From Asaia bogorensis NBRC 16594 (lineage in GTDB: Bacteria > Pseudomonadota > Alphaproteobacteria > Acetobacterales > Acetobacteraceae), in contig NZ_AP014690.1 in assembly GCF_001547995.1 (NCBI RefSeq), positions 2,725,001 through 2,789,000 on the forward strand: a stretch of 64,000 nucleotides of DNA. The letters are read 5' to 3'. Of the stretch, positions 29,171 to 37,644 are shown piece after piece (the first letter of the stretch is position 1; each line of letters opens with the position of its first letter). Made by a program: the position numbers and the translations under genes. The notes below the pieces were generated by a model. The model was not told where the DNA came from. It did no database searches and saw only the letters and a program-made list of their open reading frames with translations.

Positions 29171-29725
29171 ATGATCGTTCTTCTTGGCCTGACCCTGCTT
29201 ATCGCTCTGGCGGCGATCGGCCGCGATGCGCGCATCCTTCCCTTGCATGGCACCTGCGCGGCGGCTTGCGTCTCCGGGGTCGGGCATGGTGCCCCGGCTT
29301 TGGCAGCCCTGATCCTCTTGCCGGCACTGAACGGTGCAGGGCTGATCGTGCTGCGCCGTCATGTCGCATGGCGCTCGGGGGAACCCCGTGAGCGACGCAC
29401 TGCCCAGCAGGCTGCCAGCCTCGCTGTCTGCGGAGCCATTGCACTTGTGCTCCTCACAGCCCTGGCAGCGACACCGGGCATACCGGTGCTCATCTGCATC
29501 GGCATCATTCTGGCCGGGTTATGCGGGGCGGCACTCTCTGCTCCCCTTTTGCAGCTGGTTTCGCTCCTCTGCACTCTTAACGGGCTTCTTTTGCTGGGCG
29601 GCTACACCCATAGCTGGCCCCTCGTTCTGGGTGCGACACTGGTCTGGATCGGCCTGCTGTCGCTTGGGGGATGGCTCATGCCGCGCCTTGCCTGGCATCG
29701 TATGGATGGCCCCGGTCATGGCTGA
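29171..29725 (+). CDS. HyfE-like membrane subunit
   Basis: A 184-aa protein with five or six hydrophobic segments and few charged residues inside them. By position (between HyfC-like and HyfF-like genes), size and hydrophobicity it matches HyfE, the NuoK-related subunit of hydrogenase-4-type complexes. I see no diagnostic motif, so the call leans on context. It overlaps the next gene by 8 bp. Confidence 0.65.
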   Translation: MIVLLGLTLLIALAAIGRDARILPLHGTCAAACVSGVGHGAPALAALILLPALNGAGLIVLRRHVAWRSGEPRERRTAQQAASLAVCGAIALVLLTALAATPGIPVLICIGIILAGLCGAALSAPLLQLVSLLCTLNGLLLLGGYTHSWPLVLGATLVWIGLLSLGGWLMPRLAWHRMDGPGHG

Positions 29726-30878
29726 TACCCTTCATCAGATCGCCCGGTTCCTCGTCCCGTCATGGCCGCTCCTCGCGGCCTGTCTGATGGCCTTGCTGCC
29801 TGAGGCGCGCGCCCTGCGCTCGGCGCGGCATTTTGCCCTTGCCGGTCTGATCCTGACCCTGTGCCTTTCCCCGCTGCTTCCCGCTCAGGATCTGCTCAGC
29901 CGCTGGGGGTGCCTGATGGCGGGCGCAATGCCTTTTCTTGCATTGGGCAAGGGGGAGACGCGCCTGACCTTGTGTCTCGATTTCATCTCGGCCTGCCTTA
30001 TCACACTGGCCCTGTGTGCTCATGACGTGCTGACCGTGGTTTGCCTGACTGGCTGCGCGGCCCTCATGCTCACATACCGGGAAACCCTTGCCACCACGCG
30101 CGCGCGTCAGGCCTGGGATTCGATGCGTATGCGCCTTGCCGGGCTGGTTCTGGCACTGCTGGGCACCAGTCTGATCACCATGAGCCCTGACCCTGCCATC
30201 TTGAGACTTGGCGATCTTTTTCTCGCTGTCGGGCTTTGCCTTCTTTCCGGTCTTGGCACCATTGCGCCTGTCTATGATGGGACGATGACCGGGAAAGATG
30301 GGTCAGCCGTTTCGCTGCGGCCCGATCGCCTGACTGCCCTGCCCGACATGCTGCTATGTCTGAGCGCCGTGGCCCTCATGCTGCGCCTGCCTGCGCGCGA
30401 GGTCACGCACATGGTGCTCCTTTCCGCCGGGATAGCAGGATTATGGCTTTGCATTCTGACCCGACAGGAGGGACCGAGGCTCCTGGTCTGTCTTGCCACC
30501 ATCGCCGCCGCCCTGCCCACAGGGCCGGTTCCCTCGCTGCTCTTTCTCAGTTCAGGCCTCGCACTGGCCGCCGGTCCACAGATTCCTGACTCCATGCGAC
30601 GCTGGATCATAAGTAGCCTGCCGCCCTGGCCCAACTTCACAGCAGGATGCCTTACTCTGGCCGGATTGAGCAAAGTTGGCCTCATACCCACCGTCATCGT
30701 GCTGGCTGCTCTCGGGCTGACCGCCAGCCGGGCGACGCTGGACTGGCATATACCGGTCAGCTGGCGCGACCGGGCGCTTGTGCTCGCCCTTGTCGGTATG
30801 GGGATGATTGCGCCGCTCGTGCTTGGGCTCAACGCTCATGGCAGCCCGGTCGGGGCCCTTTCCTGGAGCGCCCCATGA
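29718..30878 (+). CDS. HyfF-like (antiporter-type) membrane subunit, shortened
   Basis: A 386-aa membrane protein with ten or more hydrophobic segments. It takes the place of HyfF in the cluster; the segment CLTLAGLSKVGLIPTVIVL resembles the loop-helix of NuoL/M/N-type proteins. E. coli HyfF is about 526 aa, and the central WLP...P-x-SAL region is not apparent, so proton-translocating capacity is doubtful. The ATG at 29718 lies within the HyfE-like gene, and its stop overlaps the large subunit gene (ATGA). A longer upstream open extension would lie in the HyfE-like gene. Confidence 0.72.
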   Translation: MADTLHQIARFLVPSWPLLAACLMALLPEARALRSARHFALAGLILTLCLSPLLPAQDLLSRWGCLMAGAMPFLALGKGETRLTLCLDFISACLITLALCAHDVLTVVCLTGCAALMLTYRETLATTRARQAWDSMRMRLAGLVLALLGTSLITMSPDPAILRLGDLFLAVGLCLLSGLGTIAPVYDGTMTGKDGSAVSLRPDRLTALPDMLLCLSAVALMLRLPAREVTHMVLLSAGIAGLWLCILTRQEGPRLLVCLATIAAALPTGPVPSLLFLSSGLALAAGPQIPDSMRRWIISSLPPWPNFTAGCLTLAGLSKVGLIPTVIVLAALGLTASRATLDWHIPVSWRDRALVLALVGMGMIAPLVLGLNAHGSPVGALSWSAP

Positions 30879-32275
30879 GCATGATCGCCCGTATCCGGGC
30901 CGGGGAACGTCTTTCCCCACATCATTACACCCTCGATGAGGGGCAATGGCACGAGATGATTGCTTTGGCACCGGGCTGGTTCATCGCTCACTGGTGTGAC
31001 GATCTGCGCGCCTATGCCCTGTTCCTCGATCAGGAAACGCCGCTTGTAGTAAGCACCCCCCTGATTGACGGGCGTTATTTCGCCCTGTCGGCGGCTCTCC
31101 CCTGCGCCTCCTGGCCAGAGCGCATCGCGCAGGATCTGTGGGGTTGTCTGCCACTGGGCGCCATCGATAACGAACCCGCACTGGATCGGGGTGGCTGGGC
31201 CAGTATCGCGCCTCTATCCGCGCGGTCCGTTCCCGCGCCTGTTTCAGCCGATCATACGCCTTCCCCATCATTATTTGCGCAGAGCGTTCATGGCGATATG
31301 GCGCCGTTCATGTGGGGGCGTGGCAAGATCATGCCGGGTGCCGCGCATGTCGGGCTCATGCATCGCCTCAAGGGATGCATGCCCGAGGAAGCATTAAGGC
31401 TGATCAGTCGCAGCAACGGATCGGCTTTCGTCGCAGCCCCCCTTGCCTACTCGCGTGCGATCGAAAACGCGCTCGGCATCATCCCCGATGATGCGACACG
31501 CGATGCCCGCACGATCCTTCTGGAGATCGAACGCATTGTCGTGCATTGCCGTGATATTGCCCAGATGGCGCAGTTAACGGGCTTTGCCCTCCTTGCCACT
31601 CACGCCAGTCTTGCTGAGGATCTCTGTGCAGGGCTATGCGCCCATCACGGGGCCAGCCGCCGCCTAACCGATATGATCACACCGCAGGGGATTGCAGCAG
31701 GGGTCGACATCTGCGGCCTTGCTCATGCCATCCATGACGCCCTGATGCCACGCCTGCCCGTGATCGAGGGGTTGCATTTCCAGATGGCGGAGACGCTGGA
31801 GGGACTTGGCACGATACCCCCTGCCTGTGCCCAGGCCCTGTGCCTCGGTGGGCTGGTCGGCCGGGCTTCCGGACGCTCATTCGACCTGCGCCAGCTTGAA
31901 GACGACATGCGCCACGTTCCCGGCCGGGCAGGCTCGCGCCTCGGCGGCGATGGCTGGGCCAGACAATGCCTGCGCCTCGATGAGATACGTGACTCTCTCA
32001 GACGCATCGACCGCATTGCCGCAAATTTCGGCGTGCCTTTGCCGTCACCGGCAGCGGACACATCCGGGTCCGGGGAGGGTATTGGCGCTGTCGAGGGCCC
32101 TCATGGCGATATATGGTGCTGGGTGCGCCTCAAGGAGTCACGCCTTGACGGGATCATGCTGCGTGATCCCGCTCTTGCCACGCTGGGCTCTCTCCCCGCG
32201 TTGATGCATGATGTCTGGGAGGACAGGCTCGTTCTGGCGTCGCTGGGCTTCGATCCTGCCGGTGCCGAGCAATAA
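30875..32275 (+). CDS. HyfG/NuoCD-like large subunit without nickel ligands
   Basis: A 466-aa soluble protein that joins a NuoC-like domain (about 1-115, with ALPCASWPERIAQDLWG) to a NuoD/[NiFe]-large-subunit-like domain (about 135-466). The first nickel motif (CGIC in HycE) is replaced by SNGSAFVA near 180-187, just before the conserved YSRAIENALGI and ILLEIERIVVHCRDIA. The last nickel motif is absent too: the C-terminus reads LRDPALATLGSLPAL and ends in FDPAGAEQ. Hydrogenase activity is therefore not expected. The ATG at 30875 overlaps the HyfF-like stop and follows TGGAG. No NuoB-like small subunit gene follows. Confidence 0.82.
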   Translation: MSMIARIRAGERLSPHHYTLDEGQWHEMIALAPGWFIAHWCDDLRAYALFLDQETPLVVSTPLIDGRYFALSAALPCASWPERIAQDLWGCLPLGAIDNEPALDRGGWASIAPLSARSVPAPVSADHTPSPSLFAQSVHGDMAPFMWGRGKIMPGAAHVGLMHRLKGCMPEEALRLISRSNGSAFVAAPLAYSRAIENALGIIPDDATRDARTILLEIERIVVHCRDIAQMAQLTGFALLATHASLAEDLCAGLCAHHGASRRLTDMITPQGIAAGVDICGLAHAIHDALMPRLPVIEGLHFQMAETLEGLGTIPPACAQALCLGGLVGRASGRSFDLRQLEDDMRHVPGRAGSRLGGDGWARQCLRLDEIRDSLRRIDRIAANFGVPLPSPAADTSGSGEGIGAVEGPHGDIWCWVRLKESRLDGIMLRDPALATLGSLPALMHDVWEDRLVLASLGFDPAGAEQ

Positions 32276-32316
32276 CCCCCGATCAGGGGATTACTCTGGC
32301 CCAGCCGTCATACGCC

Positions 32317-33735
32317 TTAAGCCTCGACGACAACCCTGCTTTGCGTCTCGCCCCCGGCATGACCCGTGGCGCTTTCGGGCACGGTCTCTTCGGTATGCGT
32401 GATTGCTGGTGAAGCTGGCTTGAGCGGATCGGCCGGTGGACGCAGGGAGCTGGCCACGGCTCGCCACAGACGTGTCACGAACATTACAAAGCTGCTGAGC
32501 GCGGTCGCATAGCAGGCGCCAGCCAGCGAAAAATGGCGTGTGAGACCATAAAGCACGGGAAAATAAGCCAGTGTAATCCAGGTACGATTGGCCATGAGAA
32601 AGCCGATCTGTCCCATGACAGTCAGCAAGGGTTCGAGCGGCACGACCAGGAGGGTGAGCACCGCGGAGACGAGCATGATCGAGATGTAATAGGTGGTGCC
32701 ATGCAGATGGATATGCAGCATCAGCGAGAAAATTCGCCCACCGAAGAAAGCCGCCACCAGAAGGAGTGCGATCGAAACAGCGCAGAGGATACCGAATATC
32801 TTCCATGTCAGGCGCTTGAGACCGCTCCAGTCCTGCCGGTCACGCATCTTGACCAGTTCGGGATAAAGCACAGGCGAGAGCATCTGCGCCGGTGTGACGA
32901 TTCCGTCGGCAATCTGGCGGCAGATCCTGAATACGGCGGCCTCGGCAGAGCCGAGTAACGACCCCACGACCAGTGTGCTGATATGGCCGGACACTGCCCC
33001 GAGGGTCTGATTGATGCTTGTCGAGCGGGTGAAGGCCCACATGCCCGGCAATTGCCAGCGCCATTGCCCAAGCACATCGCGCCAGCGCAGGCGCAGGCCG
33101 ATTTTCCGACGCAAGGTGGAAAGTGCAAAATACAGGAACAGGCCATAATCCATTAGCACGGCCCCGGCCCAGACCAGCACGAAAAAGCCGAGATCAAGAT
33201 GCAGCCCATAGCCGACAGCCGTACCCGCCGTACGGAAAATGGCCGTACAGGTATCGCTGACCGGCACGAGATGGAAACGCTCTGTCAGACGCAGAACGCC
33301 ATTGCTCCACCCGGTATACATGAACGGACAGATCAGCGCGTAGCCATAGGCCAGGAAGGTCACCCAATGCGACCAGTGCGCCACATGCGCGTAAAACGTG
33401 ACGCTGATTACTCCGATACAGACCGCCACCACCGCGGAAATCAGATCGAGCCTGATACAGAACCCGATGATCTGACGCAGAAGAACCAGGTCGCGTCTGG
33501 CGTAAGGGTCATTTCCATAGCGGATGAGCGTTTGCCATGACTGCATGCGCGAGAAGGTCGAGGCCATGATGCCCAGAGAATGGATCAGGATCAGCAGGCC
33601 GAACGACGCCAGCCCCAGTGCCCGCACGGCAAAGGCGATATAGGCAAAACTGCATATGGCCGTCGCAATGCGCCCCAATGTCAGGAAACTGACATTGTGG
33701 AAGATCCGTCTGGCGGCAGAGGGGTGGGTCGACAT
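32317..33735 (-). CDS. Wzx-like oligosaccharide flippase / polysaccharide biosynthesis membrane protein
   Basis: A 472-aa inner membrane protein with about 12 hydrophobic segments and the MOP-superfamily start (NVSFLTLGRIATAICSFAYIAFAVRALG). It probably moves lipid-linked sugar units across the membrane. The long C-terminal tail after about residue 430 is hydrophilic. It stands alone on the minus strand, converging with the HyfG-like gene (41 bp gap with a weak CCCC/GGGG hairpin). No glycosyltransferase is adjacent, so the glycan is unknown. Confidence 0.85.
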   Translation of the reverse strand: MSTHPSAARRIFHNVSFLTLGRIATAICSFAYIAFAVRALGLASFGLLILIHSLGIMASTFSRMQSWQTLIRYGNDPYARRDLVLLRQIIGFCIRLDLISAVVAVCIGVISVTFYAHVAHWSHWVTFLAYGYALICPFMYTGWSNGVLRLTERFHLVPVSDTCTAIFRTAGTAVGYGLHLDLGFFVLVWAGAVLMDYGLFLYFALSTLRRKIGLRLRWRDVLGQWRWQLPGMWAFTRSTSINQTLGAVSGHISTLVVGSLLGSAEAAVFRICRQIADGIVTPAQMLSPVLYPELVKMRDRQDWSGLKRLTWKIFGILCAVSIALLLVAAFFGGRIFSLMLHIHLHGTTYYISIMLVSAVLTLLVVPLEPLLTVMGQIGFLMANRTWITLAYFPVLYGLTRHFSLAGACYATALSSFVMFVTRLWRAVASSLRPPADPLKPASPAITHTEETVPESATGHAGGETQSRVVVEA

Positions 33736-33957
33736 GCAGGGGTTTTGAACGTCCGGCCATGAAATGGGAAGGGAGGGGTCGAAAAAACTTGCAGGTTTCG
33801 CTCTTCGAGCCCTGACTGCCTTGCCTGAAATGCGCGAGAAACCATCTGATGAAGCACAGGACTCTCTGTCAAAGGTGAGTTTGTTCTTTTCACCCCTGAC
33901 GTTTCGGGTGCCACTTCAACAGGGCCGCTTTCGTATCGGCCCCACCAGCGAGGTCCC

Positions 33958-35388
33958 ATGTCCCTGCCCCTGAGCCCGGCACCCTTCCCCCCCACCATGG
34001 CCGTGCAGGCTGACCCCGCCCGATTTCCCGCGCTGAAACTTGTTGCCCTGAATGCTGCGCTGGCTGAATCACTGGGCTTTTCCCCCTCATGGCTCGAAAC
34101 TCCCGAGGGTGTCGATTTTCTGGGTGGGCAGACGCGGCCTGACGGTATTGCCCCTGTGGCACAGGCCTATGCTGGCCATCAATTCGGCCAGTTCGTGCCA
34201 CAACTGGGCGATGGACGCGCCCATTTGCTCGGGGTTGCAGCCGACCGACAAGGCCGTGTTTTCGATGTTCAGCTTAAAGGCTCTGGTCCCACGCCGTTCT
34301 CCCGGCGTGGCGACGGGCTGGCCGCCATCGGGCCGGTCTTGCGCGAATATCTCGTCAGTGAGGCCATGACCGCGCTCGGCGTTCCAACGACCCGCGCCCT
34401 TGCGGCTGTCCTGACCGGCGAGACTGTCTGGCGTGATCGCCCCCTGCCGGGTGCCATTCTCGCACGGGTTGCTGCAAGCCATCTACGTGTCGGTACATTC
34501 CAGTATTTCGCTGCACGGCAGGACAATGAGGCGCTGCGCTTTCTTTGTGATCTGGCAATCACGCGCCATTATCCGCACGCAGCCATAGCCGAAAATCCTG
34601 TGAGAGCCCTCTACGAAAATGTGGTCGCGGCTCAGGCAAGGCTGATCGCCCAGTGGATGAGTCTCGGGTTTGTGCATGGCGTGATGAACACTGACAACAT
34701 GGCCATTTCGGGAGAGACGATCGATTACGGTCCCTGTGCCTTTCTCGATGTCTACAGCCAGGACAAGGTATTCAGCTCCATCGACCGTAACGGTCGCTAC
34801 GCCTACGCCAACCAGCCGAAACTCGCAGGCTGGAATCTGGCCCGCCTCGCCGAAACCCTGCTTCCCTTTTTCGATGCGGACGAAGCGCGTTCCCTGGCAT
34901 GGGCACAGGAGACACTGGGCACGTTTGCCACGCTTTACGAAAATGCATGGCTCGAAAGAATGCGTTCGAAATTCGGGCTCACAACATGCGAACCGGATGA
35001 CAAGGCTCTGATCGAGCGTTTTCTGGCGATCCTGGAGCAGGACAGACTGGATTGGACACTGAGTTTCAGACGCCTGACCCGCCGCGAGTTGTCATGCGAT
35101 GCACAGAACTCACCAGCCATGACGCAATGGCTGCAGGATTGGGACGCACGTTGCGCATGGGGAGGCGTATCCGCCATTGTCCGTGAAAATGCCATGCGCC
35201 AGATCAACCCCGCAGTCATTCCGCGCAATCATCGGATTGCCGAGGCGATCGACGCTGCGGAGAGCGGTGATTTATCGGTGTTCCATGCCCTTCTCTCCCG
35301 ACTGGGACGCCCCTTCGTTGACGATGCCATCTATGAAACCCCACCGCACCCCGAGGAAGTCGTGCAGGCGACATTCTGCGGTACATAG
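33958..35388 (+). CDS. selO: Protein adenylyltransferase SelO (YdiU)
   Basis: A 476-aa SelO pseudokinase-fold protein that AMPylates protein Ser/Thr/Tyr residues, linked in other bacteria to oxidative stress. Seen: YAGHQFG at 71-77, QLGDGRAHLLG, the nucleotide-binding LKGSGPTPFSRRGDG with K107, and the metal/active-site stretch HGVMNTDNMAISGETIDYG followed by CAFLDVY. The C-terminus keeps the family's late cysteine (TFCGT). The ATG at 33958 fits the usual N-terminus. The 220 bp upstream include a short open frame that I did not call. Confidence 0.94.
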   Translation: MSLPLSPAPFPPTMAVQADPARFPALKLVALNAALAESLGFSPSWLETPEGVDFLGGQTRPDGIAPVAQAYAGHQFGQFVPQLGDGRAHLLGVAADRQGRVFDVQLKGSGPTPFSRRGDGLAAIGPVLREYLVSEAMTALGVPTTRALAAVLTGETVWRDRPLPGAILARVAASHLRVGTFQYFAARQDNEALRFLCDLAITRHYPHAAIAENPVRALYENVVAAQARLIAQWMSLGFVHGVMNTDNMAISGETIDYGPCAFLDVYSQDKVFSSIDRNGRYAYANQPKLAGWNLARLAETLLPFFDADEARSLAWAQETLGTFATLYENAWLERMRSKFGLTTCEPDDKALIERFLAILEQDRLDWTLSFRRLTRRELSCDAQNSPAMTQWLQDWDARCAWGGVSAIVRENAMRQINPAVIPRNHRIAEAIDAAESGDLSVFHALLSRLGRPFVDDAIYETPPHPEEVVQATFCGT

Positions 35389-35593
35389 GCCCCGCTTCTC
35401 CAAAGGGGGGATGACTGACTCAGACGCATCACACGATGGTGCCCCAATTTGCCGTAGTGATTGCGCGCCGGTCATCTCCGGACCGGCTCAACACCCGTAT
35501 TGGAACTCGAAAGTCGAGCGATATTGTGAAGCTCACTATTTTGGCGCTACAGGATCGAAGGCGATACGATGCGGACCCGCAACGGAGTGACTC

Positions 35594-36046
35594 ATGACCT
35601 TGATACGTGAGCATTGGTTCTATCCCTATATCGTCATGTCCTACATCGCTGTGTTCCTGTGGCTCTCAGGTTTTCAGAATTCCCCAGTGAAGGCAGCCCA
35701 CCAGACGCTCATCGGTGCGACGTGGATAGGCACGCTCGTCCTTGCTTGCTGGGTGTGCTATCGCCCCCCCCCCACGCTCATGCGTGGCCTTGTGCGCAGC
35801 CTTGCCCTCGGAGGTTCCGGCTTATGGATAGCGCGCCATACACTGCCCAGCTTCGATGAGGGTACAACCCCTCATATCGGGTGGGTCCGCTTCATCAGCG
35901 TTGGCCTCGCCGTTCTGTGCGAAAGCACCGTCCTGATTGCTGCTATGCGACTTGTCTTCGGCAAAACTGGCGATCCAGACAAGCTGAAGGATCTTGGATT
36001 ACCGCCTTTTGCCGTCAGGGCCATGCTTGCAGAAGCTCGTTTCTGA
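35594..36046 (+). CDS. Small membrane protein of unknown function
   Basis: A 150-aa protein with about four hydrophobic segments (roughly residues 11-27, 38-56, 68-82 and 95-120) and a charged C-terminal tail. I do not recognise a family. The ATG at 35594 follows a GGAG site. Codons 57-60 contain a run of ten C residues (35764-35773), where a one-base slip would truncate the product. It stands alone between selO and the AhpD-like gene, with 205 and about 280 bp gaps. Confidence 0.75.
   Translation: MTLIREHWFYPYIVMSYIAVFLWLSGFQNSPVKAAHQTLIGATWIGTLVLACWVCYRPPPTLMRGLVRSLALGGSGLWIARHTLPSFDEGTTPHIGWVRFISVGLAVLCESTVLIAAMRLVFGKTGDPDKLKDLGLPPFAVRAMLAEARF
35764..35773 (+). repeat. C10 homopolymer within a coding region
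   Basis: Ten consecutive C bases encode the end of Arg57 and Pro58-Pro60 of the small membrane protein. Such tracts are prone to slipped-strand changes of one base. Confidence 0.9.
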
Positions 36047-36328
36047 CACTGGGTCTGCCACGCTCTGACCGGGCCACGATGATCAGGAAAGGAAAAACAA
36101 ACCGGTTCTTTCACTGTTGACGCTGACTGTCGTTTTTTTCCACTTCAGAAGCATATCATTGCAACATAATAACCCTAACAAGCGGCATTCGGTGTAAACC
36201 GGACCGGCTCGCTGCGAAAAATATTTGTACCATGCGCACCCGTCACTGAATTGACGAGCCTCGTGTCCCCTCGAAGTTGATGCAAGGTCACGGGGCCATC
36301 ATGCGCCATTACCGCGCGACATCCGGAC

Positions 36329-36781
36329 TTATGAGTCAAGCGGGTCGCTCATGCGCCTGAAACCGATTGCCAAACGGTTGAACAGATTCATCAGCCCGAC
36401 AGCGATGGTCAGGTCCACAATTTCCTTCTCAGAGAACACCTCGGAGAGCGCACGAAAATCAGCGTCAGGAATGACCGTCTCTCGTACGCAGGTGACACTC
36501 TCCGCCCAGGCAAGGGCCGCACATTCGCGCGCGCTGAATGTTGCCTTCACCTCGCGCCATGCCTGAAGCACACCGAGTTTACGTGAGGAAACACCCTTTT
36601 CGAGCAGGGTTTTCGTATGGAGATCGAGACAATAGGCGCAGCTATTGATCTGTGAAATGCGCAGATAGATCAACTCGACCAGAAGCGCATCGAGTCCCGA
36701 ACAGGCTATGTAGCGATAGACGTCACCCAGTGCCCTGATACCTCGCGGGGCAATCGCTTCATAATCCAGACGCTGCGGCAT
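36329..36781 (-). CDS. AhpD/carboxymuconolactone decarboxylase family protein
   Basis: A 150-aa protein of the AhpD-like fold with the redox pair CAYC in the motif INSCAYCLDLHTKTLLEKG and a downstream AWREV...FSARECAALAWAE helix pair. Members of this subgroup act as peroxidase-like redox proteins. The ATG at 36781 follows GGGAG; a longer open extension would run into the divergent gene's upstream region and has no support. It is divergent from the azoreductase-like gene, with about 200 bp between, suggesting a shared redox-stress control region. Confidence 0.88.
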   Translation of the reverse strand: MPQRLDYEAIAPRGIRALGDVYRYIACSGLDALLVELIYLRISQINSCAYCLDLHTKTLLEKGVSSRKLGVLQAWREVKATFSARECAALAWAESVTCVRETVIPDADFRALSEVFSEKEIVDLTIAVGLMNLFNRLAIGFRRMSDPLDS

Positions 36782-36978
36782 GTTTTTGTCTCCCGGTGGT
36801 GAAATGTCCCGACGTTCCTCCCATGGGTCCTGCACCATCGGACAGGACGAAGAATGATGTTTCCAGCTGGACCTCCCATCTTGGTACACGCGAAGAACAG
36901 GTTTCTGGTCCTGTCGTCGCAGGGCGGATAGACCCAAGAACCATCACTCTTCTTCTCTCGCCCTGCGGTGCCCAAGCG

Positions 36979-37629
36979 ATGCAAGTTCTTCATATCGATT
37001 GCAGCCCTCGCCCTGATGGGCAAAGCCGTATCATTTCGGCGGCTATCGTGGCGCGTCTTCGTGCGCTCGAACCCGGTGCTGCCATTGTCTGGCGCGATAT
37101 CAGTGCTCTGCCGATGCCCGATGCCCCCTACGCTGCACTTCTGGCACACCCTGATGATGTGACGCCCCCTGCAGCGCGGGGATCGATTACCCTGTCAGAA
37201 ACACTCATCAGGGAAATCGAGGATGCCGATATTCTGGTGCTAGGTACGCCCGTGCATAATTTCACGGTTCCCGCCGCCCTTAAGTCCTGGCTGGACCATG
37301 TCGTGCGCGTGAACCGGACGGTTACGCTAAGTGCTCAAGGCAAGAAGGGACTTCTGACGGATCGGCCTGTGCTTGTGGGTGTCGCGGCAGGTGGCGTCAT
37401 TCTTGGCGAAGATGCCCAGCAGCCGGATTTTTTCACCCCGTATCTCAAGGCAGTTCTGGGCTGTATCGGACTTCACAACCTGCATGTTGTTTCGGTTCAG
37501 GGTACGGCTTTTTGCGACGCCTCCGCGAAGGCCGCGGCCATGGAGAACGCCCTGTCGACGCTCTCACCTGTCCTTTCCGCCTGCACCGAGGCCGAACTTT
37601 CACACGATATCCCGGCGCCACATGTCTGA
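36979..37629 (+). CDS. azoR: FMN-dependent NADH:quinone oxidoreductase / azoreductase-like flavodoxin-fold protein
   Basis: A 216-aa flavodoxin-fold reductase. It begins VLHIDCSPRPDGQSR, the FMN phosphate-binding segment, then shows DILVLGTPVHNFTVPAALKSWLDHVVR, the AzoR family signature, and later GVAAGGVI. Such enzymes reduce quinones and azo compounds with NADH and protect from electrophiles. The ATG at 36979 starts this domain; a longer open frame upstream adds 61 residues without domain content. A MocR-type regulator follows 15 bp later and could control it. Confidence 0.85.
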   Translation: MQVLHIDCSPRPDGQSRIISAAIVARLRALEPGAAIVWRDISALPMPDAPYAALLAHPDDVTPPAARGSITLSETLIREIEDADILVLGTPVHNFTVPAALKSWLDHVVRVNRTVTLSAQGKKGLLTDRPVLVGVAAGGVILGEDAQQPDFFTPYLKAVLGCIGLHNLHVVSVQGTAFCDASAKAAAMENALSTLSPVLSACTEAELSHDIPAPHV

Positions 37630-37644
37630 GACGGGCTCCCACGC

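Noticed and set aside
32276-32300. CCCC-GATCA-GGGG mini-hairpin between the HyfG-like and flippase genes
   Set aside because: A 4-bp stem with no T-run is too weak to call as a terminator.
33764-33973. 69-codon open frame just before selO
   Set aside because: It overlaps the selO start, has only a purine-rich region and no recognisable sequence features; too weak to call.
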